Assembly: GCA_040954595.2 (NCBI GenBank) | Contig: CM082578.2 | Coordinates: 186,001-250,000, forward strand | Reading direction: 5' to 3' | Origin: Balanoglossus misakiensis | Taxonomy: Eukaryota; Hemichordata | DNA length: 64,000 bases | Shown here: positions 22,401-34,920 of the stretch, one piece after another | Layout: each line of letters starts with the position of its first letter | Numbering within the stretch: position 1 is the stretch's first letter | Program-made: the position numbers and the translations under genes | The notes under the pieces: model-generated | The model's database searches: none | What the model was told of the DNA's origin: nothing | Seen by the model: only the letters and a program-made list of their open reading frames with translations

Positions 22401-25400
22401 GTCATATTGTGACGGTGATTTAGCAGAGCCAGGCCCTAGAAAAATCGACATGTTCAACGTTACCAGTGTGCAACTGTTTCTGCTCTAGAGTGTCAGGATT
22501 TTAGCCGACTTATGCTGTAGGAAATCTGAGTTGATGAATGGGAATTCAATGTTAGAAAACCCGTGTGGAAAGTATCTCTACCCGTTTGAAACTAAGAAAA
22601 GAATTTATTCTTATTTATTTTGTAAAAAAGACAATTTTTCGAAAAAAGGTCGAAAATGGTAATTTTGTCTTGGGTGATTCAAATTATACCGCCTTTTCTG
22701 GAATTTGCTGCACTTCTTACAAGAGAACGACACTTCATGCTCCATAATATTTCGGAAAATGAAGAAAAGTTATTTTTTTATGATTTTTTAAAAATTTACC
22801 ATTTTTGTCAAAATATGGCCAAAATGGCTATTTTTTCTTGAATTCCGTCAATATATCTGCATTTTTGGAGTGGTCGAAAGTTTTAACATACAATCAACAT
22901 GTCATATATGATCAGGGCACCAAATTCGAAGAACAAAGGTTTTTTTATTTTTTTTCTTCTAAAAATGACATTTTCAAGGAAAATTTGGTAAAACGCAATT
23001 TTGTCTGCAGTGAGCCAAATTAGACGGTCTTTTGTGGAATTTGTATCGATATATACATACGAAGAGCATTCTATACTCCATCAGATTTCCGAAAATGTAG
23101 AAAACAGGTATTTTTTTGTAATTTTCAAAAATTTACCATTTTGACCAAATTGTGGCTAAAATTGTTATTTTCGTGTTGAATGCCGCCAGTGTCACTGCTT
23201 TTAAAAATCATAAAAAATTTTAACATACAAGCAATTGTTTATATATGATCAGGTCACCGAATTAAAAAAATAAAGAATGTTTTGCCTAAAAATGACCTTT
23301 TTGGTGCAAAAACGAATAAAACGCAATTTTGTATTAAATCAGAATGCATTTTTTATAATCAGCACCATTTTTACATGTAATGGAAATACATCATCAGATA
23401 TCCAAATATGAAAAAATGATTTAGATTTTAGATGATTGTCCAAAATTAGCTGATATCTAATAAATATAGTATTGAACCGTTCTGTCCCCCCCCCTACATT
23501 ATATGCGGTACGCCGATGTCAGCTTACCCGGCAGTACTGCAGGCCGTGCCCCCAACTAACGTCGGTGTTTGAAACGCCCTGGTTAAATTCGGGCTTTCTC
23601 TATAAATTTACAGGCAATAATGCAGTCCTACCGGAACAAATGTCGAGTGTTGACCCGCTTTGACTTTCCCTCTTCGGTTTGCCCGACTTAGCCAACGTCT
23701 TTGTACTAGAGTGTCGGGTCTTTTGCAGAGCCAGGCCGAAGGAAATCCGACTTGATCACCGTTGCTAACGAACGCCAGTCTGTGTCATATAGAGCCGGTG
23801 CACCAGCCGAGTCACGCCGTAGGAAATCTGACTTGATCAACGTGGTCAATGTACGCCTGTTTCTGCTCTAGAGTGCCGGGGCTTCAGCTGAGCCAGGCCG
23901 TAGGAAACCCGACGTGATTACCGTTGTTAACTTACGCCAGTCTGTGTCATATATATAGTGCCGGGGCATCAGCCGTGCCAGGCCGAAGGAAATGTGAGTA
24001 GATCAACGTGGTCTCTGTACGCGTGTTTCTGCTCTAGAGTGCCAGGGCTTTAGCCAAGCCATGCCGTAGGAAATCTGACTTGATCAACGTTGCTAACGAA
24101 CGCTAGTGTCTGTCATAGTGTGCCGGGGTTTTAGTCGAGCCAAGCCGTAGGAGATCAGACTTGATCATCGTGGTCAATGTACGCGTGTTTCCGCTCTAAA
24201 GTGCCGGGGCTTCAGCTAAACCAGGCCGTAGGACATCCGCCGTAATCACCGTTGATAACTTACGCCAGTCTGTGTCATATAGAGCCGGTGCACCAGCCGA
24301 GTCACGCCGTAGGAAATCTGACTTGATCAACGTGGTCAATGTACGCCTGTTTCTGCTCTAGAATGCCGGGGCTTCAGCTGAGCCAGGCCGTAGGAAACCC
24401 GACGTGATTACCGTTGTTAACTTACGCCAGTCTGTGTCCTATATATAGTGCCGGGGCATCAGCCGTACCAGGCCGAAGGAAATGTGAGTAGATCAACGTG
24501 GTCTCTGTACGCGTGTTTCTGCTCTAGAGTGCCAGGGCTTTAGCCAAGCCATGCCGTAGGAAATCTGACTTGATCAACGTTGCTAACGAACGCTAGTGTC
24601 TGTCATAGTGTGCCGGGGTTTTAGTCGAGCCAAGCCGTAGGAGATCAGACTTGATCAACGTGGTCTCTGTACGCGTGTTTCTGCTCTAGAGTGCCGGGGC
24701 TTTATCCAAGCCATGCCGTAGAAAATCTGACTTGATCACCGTTGCTAACGTACGCTAGTGTCTGTCATATTGTGACGGACATTTAGCGGAGCCAGGCCGT
24801 AGAAAAATCGACTTGTTCAACGTTACCAGTGTGCAACTGTTTCTGCTCTAGAGTGTCAGGGTTTTAGCCGACTAATGCTGTAGGAAATCTGAGTTGATGA
24901 AGGGGAATTCAATGTTAGAAAACCCGTGTGGAAAGTATCTCTACCCGTTTGAAACTAAGAAAAGAATTTATTCTTATTTATTTTGTAAAAAAGACAATTT
25001 TTCGAAAACATGTCGAAAATGGTAATTTTGTCTTGGGTGATTGAAATTATACCGCCTTTTCTGGAATTTGCAGCACTTTTTACAAGAGAACGACACTTCA
25101 TGCTCCATAATATTTCCGAAAAAATAAGAAAAGAGTTAATTTTTTATGATTTTTTAAAAATTTACCATTTTTGTCAAAATATGGCCAAAATGGCTATTTT
25201 TTCTTGAATTCCGTCAATATCTCTGCATTTTTGGAGTGGTCGAAAGTCTTAACATACAATCAACATGTCATATATGATCAGGGCACCAAATTCGAAGAAC
25301 AAAGGTTTTTTAATTTTTTTTTCTAAAAATGACATTTTCAAGGAAAATTTGGTAAAACGCAATTTTGTCTGCAGTGAGCCAAATTAGACGGTCTTTTGTG

Positions 25401-26130
25401 GAATTTGTATCGATATATACATGCGAAGAGCATTCTATACTCCATCAGATTTCCGAAAATGTAGAAAACAGGTATTTTTTGTAATTTTCAAAAATTTACC
25501 ATTTTGACCAAATTGTGGCTACAATTGTTATTTTCGTGTTGAATGCCGCCAGTGTCACTGCTTTTAAAAGTCATAAAAACTTTTAACATACAAGCAATTG
25601 TTTATATATGATCAGGTCACCGAATTAAAAAAATAAAGAATGTTTTGCCTAAAAATGACCTTTTTGGTGCAAAAACGAATAAAACGCAATTTTGTATTAA
25701 ATCAGAATGCATTTTTTATAATCAGCACCATTTTTACATGTAATGGAAATTTCATACATCATCAGATATCCAAATATGAAAAAATGATTTAGATTTTAGA
25801 TGATTGTCCAAAATTAGCTGATATCTAATAAATGTAGTATTGAACCGTTCTGTCCCCCCCCCCCCCCCTACATTATATGCGGTACGCCGATGTCAGCTTA
25901 CCCGGCAGTATTGCAAGCCGTGCCCCCAACTAACGTTGGTGTTTGAAACGCCCTGGTTAAATTCGGGCTTTCTCTATAAATTGACAGGCAATAATGCAGT
26001 CCTACCCGAACAAATGTCAAGTGTTAAACCGCTGTGACTTTCCCTCTTCGGTTTGCCCGACTTAGCCAACGTCTTTGTACTAGAGTGTCGGGTCTTTTGC
26101 AGAGCCAGGCCGAAGGAAATCCGACTTGAT
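19432..26130 (+). repeat. Segmental duplication block A within the satellite
   Basis: Several consecutive units here match 27,229-33,440 in the same order and share private variants: gatttaaattatacc at ~20639 and ~28274, ttgatcgtctctg at ~22295 and ~29930, and ggtgatttagcagagcc at ~22413 and ~30047. The offset is 7,634-7,636 bp over ~20.5-23.7 kb and about 7,311 bp after that, because this copy carries about 320 bp of extra subrepeats near 23.8-24.2 kb. Confidence 0.75.
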
Positions 26131-26459
26131 CACCGTTGCTAACGAACGCTAGTGTCTATCATGGTGTGCCGGGGTTTTAGTCGAGCCAGGCCGTAGGAGA
26201 TCTGACTTGATCATCGTGGTCAATGTACGCGTGTTTCCGCTCTAAAGTACCGGGGCTTCAGGTAAACCAGGCCGTAGGAAATCTGACGTAATCACCGTTG
26301 ATAACTTACGCCAGTCTGTGTCATATAGAGCCGGTGCACCAGCCGAGTCACGCCGTAGGAAATCTGACTTAATCAACGTGGTCAATGTACGCCTGTTTCT
26401 GCTCTAGAGTGCCGGGGCTTCAGCTGAGCCAGGCCGTAGGAAACCCGACGTTATTACCG

Positions 26460-26530
26460 TTGTTAACTTACGCCAGTCTGTGTCATATATATATTTTTTA
26501 TGATATTTTAAAAATTTACCATTTTTGTCA
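26460..26530 (+). other. Deletion junction within the satellite
   Basis: A GC-half subrepeat (…cagtctgtgtcatatatata) joins directly to the AT half (ttttttatgatattttaaaa) at about 26,491. The rest of the GC half and the start of the AT half are missing. AT-dinucleotide microhomology is present at the joint. This explains the 1,351-bp unit. Confidence 0.85.
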
Positions 26531-27228
26531 AAATATGGCCAAAATGGCTATTTTTTCTTGAATTCCGTCAATATATCTGCATTTTTGGAGTGGTCGAAAG
26601 TTTTAACATACAATCAACATGTCATATATGATCAGGGCACCAAATTCGAAGAACAAAGGTTTTTTTATTTTTTTTCTTCTAAAAATGACATTTTCAAGGA
26701 AAATTTGGTAAAACGCAATTTTGTCTGCAGTGAGCCAAATTAGACGGTCTTTTGTGGAATTTGTATCGATATATACATACGAAGAGCATTCTATACTCCA
26801 TCAGATTTCCGAAAATGTAGAAAACAGGTATTTTTTTGTAATTTTCAAAAATTTACCATTTTGACCAAATTGTGGCTAAAATTGTTATTTTCGTGTTGAA
26901 TGCCGCCAGTGTCACTGCTTTTAAAAGTCATAAAAACTTTTAACATACAAGCAATTGTTTATATATGATCAGGTCACCGAATTAAAAAAATAAAGAATGT
27001 TTTGCCTAAAAATGACCTTTTTGGTGCAAAAACGAATAAAACGCAATTTTGTATTAAATCAGAATGCATTTTTTATAATCAGCACCATTTTTACATGTAA
27101 TGGAAATTTAATACATCATCAGATATCCAAATATGAAAAAAATGATTTAGATTTTAGATGATTGTCCAAAATTAGCTGATATCTAATAAATGTAGTATTG
27201 AACCGTTCTGTTCCCCCCCTACATTATA

Positions 27229-30200
27229 TGCGGTACGCCGATGTCAGCTTACCCAGCAGTACTGCAGGCCGTGCCCCCAACTAACGTCGGTGTTTGAAAC
27301 GCCCTGGTTAAATTCGGGCTTTCTCTATAAATTGACAGGCAATAATGCAGTCCTACCGGAACAAATGTCGAGTGTTGACCCGCTTTGACTTTCCCTCTTC
27401 GGTTTGCCCGACTTACCCAACGTCTTTGTACTAGAGTGTCGGGTCTTTTGCAGAGCCAGGCCGAAGGAAATCCGACTTGATCACCGTTGCTAACGAACGC
27501 TAGTGTCTGTCATGGTGTGCCGGGGTTTTAGTCGAGTCACGCCGTAGGAAATCTGACTTGATCAACGTGGTCAATGTACGCCTGTTTCTGCTCTAGAATG
27601 CCGGGGCTTCAGCTGAGCCAGGCCGTAGGAAACCCGACGTGATTACCGTTGTTAACTTACGCCAGTCTGTGTCCTATATATAGTGCCGGGGCATCAGCCG
27701 TGCCAGGCCGAAGGAAATGTGAGTAGATCAACGTGGTCTCTGTACGCGTGTTTCTGCTCTAGAGTGCCTTGGCTTTAGCCAAGCCATGCCGTAGGAAATC
27801 TGACTTGATCAACGTTGCTAACGAACGCTAGTGTCTGTCATAGTGTGCCGGGGTTTTAGTCGAGCCAAGCCGTAGGAGATCAGACTTGATAAACGTGGTC
27901 TCTGTACGCGTGTTTCTGCTCTAGAGTGCCGGGGCTTTATCCAAGCCATGCCGTAGAAAATCTGACTTGATCACCGTTGCTAACGTACGCTAGTGTCTGT
28001 CATATTGTGACGGACATTTAGCGGAGCCAGGCCGTAGAAAAATCGACTTGTTCAACGTAACCAGTGTGCAACTGTTTCTGCTCTAGAGTGTCAGGGTTTT
28101 AGCCGACTTATGCTGTAGGAAATCTGAGTTGATGAACGGGAATTCAATGTTAGAAAACCCGTGTGGAAAGTATCTCTACCCGTTTGAAACTAAGAAAAGA
28201 ATTTATTCTTATTTATTTTGTAAAAAAGACAATTTTTCGAAAACAAGTCGAAAATGGCAATTTTGTCTTGGGTGATTTAAATTATACCGCCTTTTCTGGA
28301 ATTTGCAGCACTTTTTACAAGAGAACGACACTTCATGCTCCATAATATTTCCGAAAAAATAAGAAAAGAGTTAATTTTTTATGATTTTTTAAAAATTTAC
28401 CATTTTTGTCAAAATATGGCCAAAATGGCTATTTTTTCTTGAATTCCGTCAATATCTCTGCATTTTTGGAGTGGTCGAAAGTCTTAACATACAATCAACA
28501 TGTCATATATGATCAGGGCACCAAATTCGAAGAACAAAGGTTTTTTAATTTTTTTTCCTAAAAATGACATTTTCAAGGAAAATTTGGTAAAACGCAATTT
28601 TGTCTGCAGTGAGCCAAATTAGACGGTCTTTTGTGGAATTTGTATCGATATATACATGCGAAGAGCATTCTATACTCCATCAGATTTCCGAAAATGTAGA
28701 AAACAGGTATTTTTTGTAATTTTCAAAAATTTACCATTTTGACCAAATTGTGGCTACAATTGTTATTTTCGTGTTGAATGCCGCCAGTGTCACTGCTTTT
28801 AAAAGTCATAAAAACTTTTAACATACAAGCAATTGTTTATATATGATCAGGTCACCGAATTAAAAAAATAAAGAATGTTTTGCCTAAAAATGACCTTTTT
28901 GGTGCAAAAACGAATAAAACGCAATTTTGTATTGAATCAGAATGCATTTTTTATAATCAGCACCATTTTTACATATAATGGAAATTTCATACATCATCAG
29001 ATATCCAAATATGAAAAAATTATTTAGATTTTAGATGATTGTCCAAAATTAGTTGATATCTAATAAATGTAGTATTGAACCATTCTGTTCCCCCCCCCCT
29101 ACATTATATGCGGTACGCCGATGTCAGCTTACCCGGCAGTACTGCAGGCCGTGCCCCCAACTAACGTCGGTGTTTGAAACGCCCTGGTTAATTTCGGGCT
29201 TTCTCTATAAATTGACAGGCAATAATGCAGTCCTACCCGAACAAATGTCAAGTGTTGAACCGCTGTGACTTTCCCTCTTCGGTTTGCCCGACTTAGCCAA
29301 CGTCTTTGTACTAGAGTGTCGGGTCTTTTGCAGAGCCAGGCCGAAGGAAATCCGACTTGATCACCGTTGCTAACGAACGCTAGTGTCTGTCATGGTGTGC
29401 CGGGATTTTAGTCGAGCCAGGCCGTAGGAGATCTGACTTGATCATCGTGGTCAATGTACGCGTGTTTCCGCTCTAAAGTGCCGGGGCTTCAGCTAAACCA
29501 GGCCGTAGGAAATCCGACGTAATCACTGTTGATAACTTACGCCAGTCTGTGTCATATAGAGCCGGTGCACCAGCCGAGTCACGCCGTAGGAAATCTGACT
29601 TGATCAACGTGGTCAATGTACGCCTGTTTCTGCTCTAGAGTGCCGGGGCTTCAGCTGAGCCAGGCCGTAGGAAACCCGACGTGATTACCGTTGTTAACTT
29701 ACGCCAGTCTGTGTCCTATATATAGTGCCGGGGCATCAGCCGTGCCAGGCCGAAGGAAATGTGAGTAGATCAACGTGGTCTCTGTACGCGTGTTTCTGCT
29801 CTAGAGTGCCAGGACTTTAGCCAAGCCATGCCGTAGGAAATCTGACTTGATCAACGTTGCTAACGAACGCTAGTGTCTGTCAAAGTGTGCCATGGTTTTA
29901 GTCGAGCCAAGCCGTAGGAGATCAGACTTGATCGTCTCTGTACGCGTGTTTCTGCTCTAGAGTGCCGGGGCTTTATCCAAGCCATGCAGTAGAAAATCTG
30001 ACTTGATCACCGTTGCTAACGTACGCTAGTGTCTGTCATATTGTGACGGTGATTTAGCAGAGCCAGGCCCTAGAAAAATCGATATGTTCAACGTTACCAG
30101 TGTGCAACTGTTTCTGCTCTAGAGTGTCAGGGTTTTAGCCGACTTATGCTGTAGGAAATCTGAGTTGATGAATGGGAATTCAATGTTAGAAAACCCGTGT

Positions 30201-33200
30201 GGAAAGTATCTCTACCCGTTTGAAACTAAGAAAAGAATTTATTCTTATTTATTTTGTAAAAAAGACAATTTTTCGAAAAAAAGTCGAAAATGGTAATTTT
30301 GTCTTGGGTGATTCAAATTATACCGCCTTTTCTGGAATTTGCTGCACTTCTTACAAGAGAACGACACTTCATGCTCCATAATATTTCGGAAAATGAAGAA
30401 AAGAGTTATTTTTTTATGATTTTTTAAAAATTTACCATTTTTGTCAAAATATGGCCAAAATGGCTATTTTTTCTTGAATTCCGTCAATATATCTGCATTT
30501 TTGGAGTGGTCGAAAGTTTTAACATACAATCAACATGTCATATATGATCAGGGCACCAAATTCGAAGAACAAAGGTTTTTTTATTTTTTTTCTTCTAAAA
30601 ATGACATTTTCAAGGAAAATTTGGTAAAACGCAATTTTGTCTGCAGTGAGCCAAATTAGACGGTCTTTTGTGGAATTTGTATCGATATATACATACGAAG
30701 AGCATTCTATACTCCATCAGATTTCCGAAAATGTAGAAAACAGGTATTTTTTTGTAATTTTCAAAAATTTACCATTTTGACCAAATTGTGGCTAAAATTG
30801 TTATTTTCGTGTTGAATGCCGCCATTGTCACTGCTTTTAAAAGTCATAAAAACTTTTAACATACAAGCAATTGTTTATATATGATCAGGTCACCGAATTA
30901 AAAAAATAAAGAATGTTTTGCCTAAAAATGACCTTTTTGGTGCAAAAACGAATAAAACGCAATTTTGTATTAAATCAGAATGCATTTTTTATAATCAGCA
31001 CCATTTTTACATGTAATGGAAATACATCATCAGATATCCAAATATGAAAAAATGATTTAGATTTTAGATGATTGTCCAAAATTAGCTGATATCTAATAAA
31101 TATAGTATTGAACCGTTCTGTCCCCCCCCCCCCTACATTATATGCGGTACGCCGATGTCAGCTTACCCGGCAGTACTGCAGGCCGTGTCCCCAACTAAAG
31201 TCGGTGTTTGAAACGCCCTGGTTAAATTCGGGCTTTCTCTATAAATTGACAGGCAATAATGCAGTCCTACCGGAACAAATGTCGAGTGTTGACCCGCTGT
31301 GACTTTCCCTCTTCGGTTTGCCCGACTTAGCCAACGTCTTTGTACTAGAGTGTCGGGTCTTTTGCAGAGCCAGGCCGAAGGAAATCCGACTTGATCACCG
31401 TTGCTAACGAACGCTAGTGTCTGTCATGGTGTGCCGGGGTTTTAGTCGGGCCAGGCCGTAGGAGATCTGACTTGATCATCGTGGTCAATGTACGCGTGTT
31501 TCCGCTCTAAAGTGCCGGGGCTTCAGCTAAACCAGGCCGTAGGACATCCGCCGTAATCACCGTTGATAACTTACGCCAGTCTGTGTCATATAGAGCCGGT
31601 GCACCAGCCGAGTCACGCCGTAGGAAATCTGACTTGATCAACGTGGTCAATGTACGCCTGTTTCTGCTCTAGAATGCCGGGGCTTCAGCTGAGCCAGGCC
31701 GTAGGAAACCCGACGTGATTACCGTTGTTAACTTACGCCAGTCTGTGTCCTATATATAGTGCCGGGGCATCAGCCGTGCCAGGCCGAAGGAAATGTGAGT
31801 AGATCAACGTGGTCTCTGTACGCGTGTTTCTGCTCTAGAGTGCCAGGGCTTTAGCCAAGCCATGCCGTAGGAAATCTGACTTGATCAACGTTGCTAACGA
31901 ACGCTAGTGTCTGTCATAGTGTGCCGGGGTTTTAGTCGAGCCAAGCCGTAGGAGATCAGACTTGATCAACGTGGTCTCTGTACGCGTGTTTCTGCTCTAG
32001 AGTGCCGGGGCTTTATCCAAGCCATGCCGTAGAAAATCTGACTTGATCACCGTTGCTAACGTACGCTAGTGTCTGTCATATTGTGACGGACATTTAGCGG
32101 AGCCAGGCCGTAGAAAAATCGACTTGTTCAACGTTACCAGTGTGCAACTGTTTCTGCTCTAGAGTGTCAGGGTTTTAGCCGACTTATGCTGTAGGAAATC
32201 TGAGTTGATGAAGGGGAATTCAATGTTAGAAAACCCGTGTGGAAAGTATCTCTACCCGTTTGAAACTAAGAAAAGAATTTATTCTTATTTATTTTGTAAA
32301 AAAGACAATTTTTCGAAAACATGTCGAAAATGGTAATTTTGTCTTGGGTGATTGAAATTATACCGCCTTTTCTGGAATTTGCAGCACTTTTTACAAGAGA
32401 ACGACACTTCATGCTCCATAATATTTCCGAAAAAATAAGAAAAGAGTTAATTTTTTATGATTTTTTAAAAATTTACCATTTTTGTCAAAATATGGCCAAA
32501 ATGGCTATTTTTTCTTGAATTCCGTCAATATATCTGCATTTTTGGAGTGGTCGAAAGTCTTAACATACAATCAACATGTCATATATGATCAGGGCACCAA
32601 ATTCGAAGAACAAAGGTTTTTTATTTTTTTTTTCTAAAAATGACATTTTCAAGGAAAATTTGGTAAAACGCAATTTTGTCTGCAGTGAGCCAAATTAGAC
32701 GGTCTTTTGTGGAATTTGTATCGATATATACATGCGAAGAGCATTCTATACTCCATCAGATTTCCGAAAATGTAGAAAACAGGTATTTTTTGTAATTTTC
32801 AAAAATTTACCATTTTGACCAAATTGTGGCTACAATTGTTATTTTCGTGTTGAATGCCGCCAGTGTCACTGCTTTTAAAAGTCATAAAAACTTTTAACAT
32901 ACAAGCAATTGTTTATATATGATCAGGTCACCGAATTAAAAAAATAAAGAATGTTTTGCCTAAAAATGACCTTTTTGGTGCAAAAACGAATAAAACGCAA
33001 TTTTGTATTGAATCAGAATGCATTTTTTATAATCAGCACCATTTTTACATATAATGGAAATTTCATACATCATCAGATATCCAAATATGAAAAAATGATT
33101 TAGATTTTAGATGATTGTCCAAAATTAGTTGATATCTAATAAATGTAGTATTGAACCATTCTGTTCCCCCCCCCCCCCTACATTATATGCGGTACGCCGA

Positions 33201-33440
33201 TGTCAGCTTACCCGGCAGTACTGCAGGCCGTGCCCCCAACTAACGTCGGTGTTTGAAACGCCCTGGTTAATTTCGGGCTTTCTCTATAAATTGACAGGCA
33301 ATAATGCAGTCCTACCCGAACAAATGTCAAGTGTTGAACCGCTGTGACTTTCCCTCTTCGGTTTGCCCGACTTAGCCAACGTCTTTGTACTAGAGTGTCG
33401 GGTCTTTTGCAGAGCCAGGCCGAAGGAAATCCGACTTGAT
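27229..33440 (+). repeat. Segmental duplication block B within the satellite
   Basis: Second copy of the multi-unit block starting at 19,432 (see that entry for the shared variants). Amplification of this satellite therefore occurs in multi-unit steps of about 7.6 kb as well as by single units. Confidence 0.75.
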
Positions 33441-34920
33441 CACCGTTGCTAACGAACGCTAGTGTCTATCATGGTGTGCCAGGGTTTTAGTCGAGCCAGG
33501 CCGTAGGAGATCTGACTTGATCATCGTGGTCAATGTACGCGTGTTTCCGCTCTAAAGTACCGGGGCTTCAGGTAAACCAGGCCGTAGGAAATCCGACGTA
33601 ATCACCGTTGATAACTTACGCCAGTCTGTGTCATATAGAGCCGGTGCACCAGCCGAGTCACGCCGTAGGAAATCTGACTTGATCAACGTGGTCAATGTAC
33701 GCCTGTTTCTGCTCTAGAGTGCCGGGGCTTCAGCTGAGCCAGGCCGTAGGAAACCCGACGTGATTACCGTTGTTAACTTACGCCAGTCTGTGTCATATAT
33801 ATAGTGCCGGGGCATCAGCCGTGCCAGGCCGAAGGAAATGTGAGTAGATCAACGTGGTCTCTGTACGCGTGTTTCTGCTCTAGAGTGCCAGGGCTTTAGC
33901 CAAGCCATGCCGTAGGAAATCTGACTTGATCAACGTTGCTAACGAACGCTAGTGTCTGTCATAGTGTGCCGGGGTTTTAGTCGAGCCAAGCCGTAGGAGA
34001 TCAGACTTTATCAACGTGGTCTCTGTACGCGTGTTTCTGCTCTAGAGTGCCGGGGCTTTATCCAAGCCATGCCGTAGAAAATCTGACTTGATCACCGTTG
34101 CTAACGTACGCTAGTGTCTGTCATATTGTGACGGAGATTTAGCCGAGCCAGGCCATAGAAAAATCGACTTGTTCAACGTTACCAGTGTGCAACTGTTTCT
34201 GCTCTAGAGTGTCAGGGTTTTAGCCGACTTATGCTGTAGGAAATCTGAGTTGATGAACGGGAATTCAATGTTAGAAAACCCTTGTGGAAAGTATCTCTAC
34301 CCGTTTGAAACTAAGAAAAGAATTTATTCTTATTTATTTTGTAAAAAAGACAATTTTTCGAAAAAAAGTCGAAAATGGTAATTTTGTCTTGGGTGATTCA
34401 AATTATACCGCCTTTTCTGGAATTTGCTGAACTTCTTACAAGAGAACGACACTTCATGCTCCATAATATTTCGGAAAATGAAGAAAGGAGTTATTTTTTT
34501 ATGATTTTTTAAAAATTTACCATTTTAGTCAAAATATGGCCAAAATGGCTATTTTTTCTTGAATTCCGTCAATATATCTGCATTTTTGGAGTGGTCGAAA
34601 GTTTTAACATACAATCAACATGTCATATATGATCAGGGCACCAAATTCGAAGAACAAAGGTTTTTTTATTTTTTTTCTAAAAATGACATTTTCAAGGAAA
34701 ATTTGGTAAAACGCAATTTTGTCTGCAGTGAGCCAAATTAGACGGTCTTTTGTGGAATTTGTATCGATATATACATACGAAGAGCATTCTATACTCCATC
34801 AGATTTCCGAAAATGTAGAAAACAGGTATTTTTTGTAATTTTCAAAAATTTACCATTTTGACCAAATTGTGGCTAAAATTGTTATTTTCGTGTTGAATGC
34901 CGCCAGTGTCACTGCTTTTA

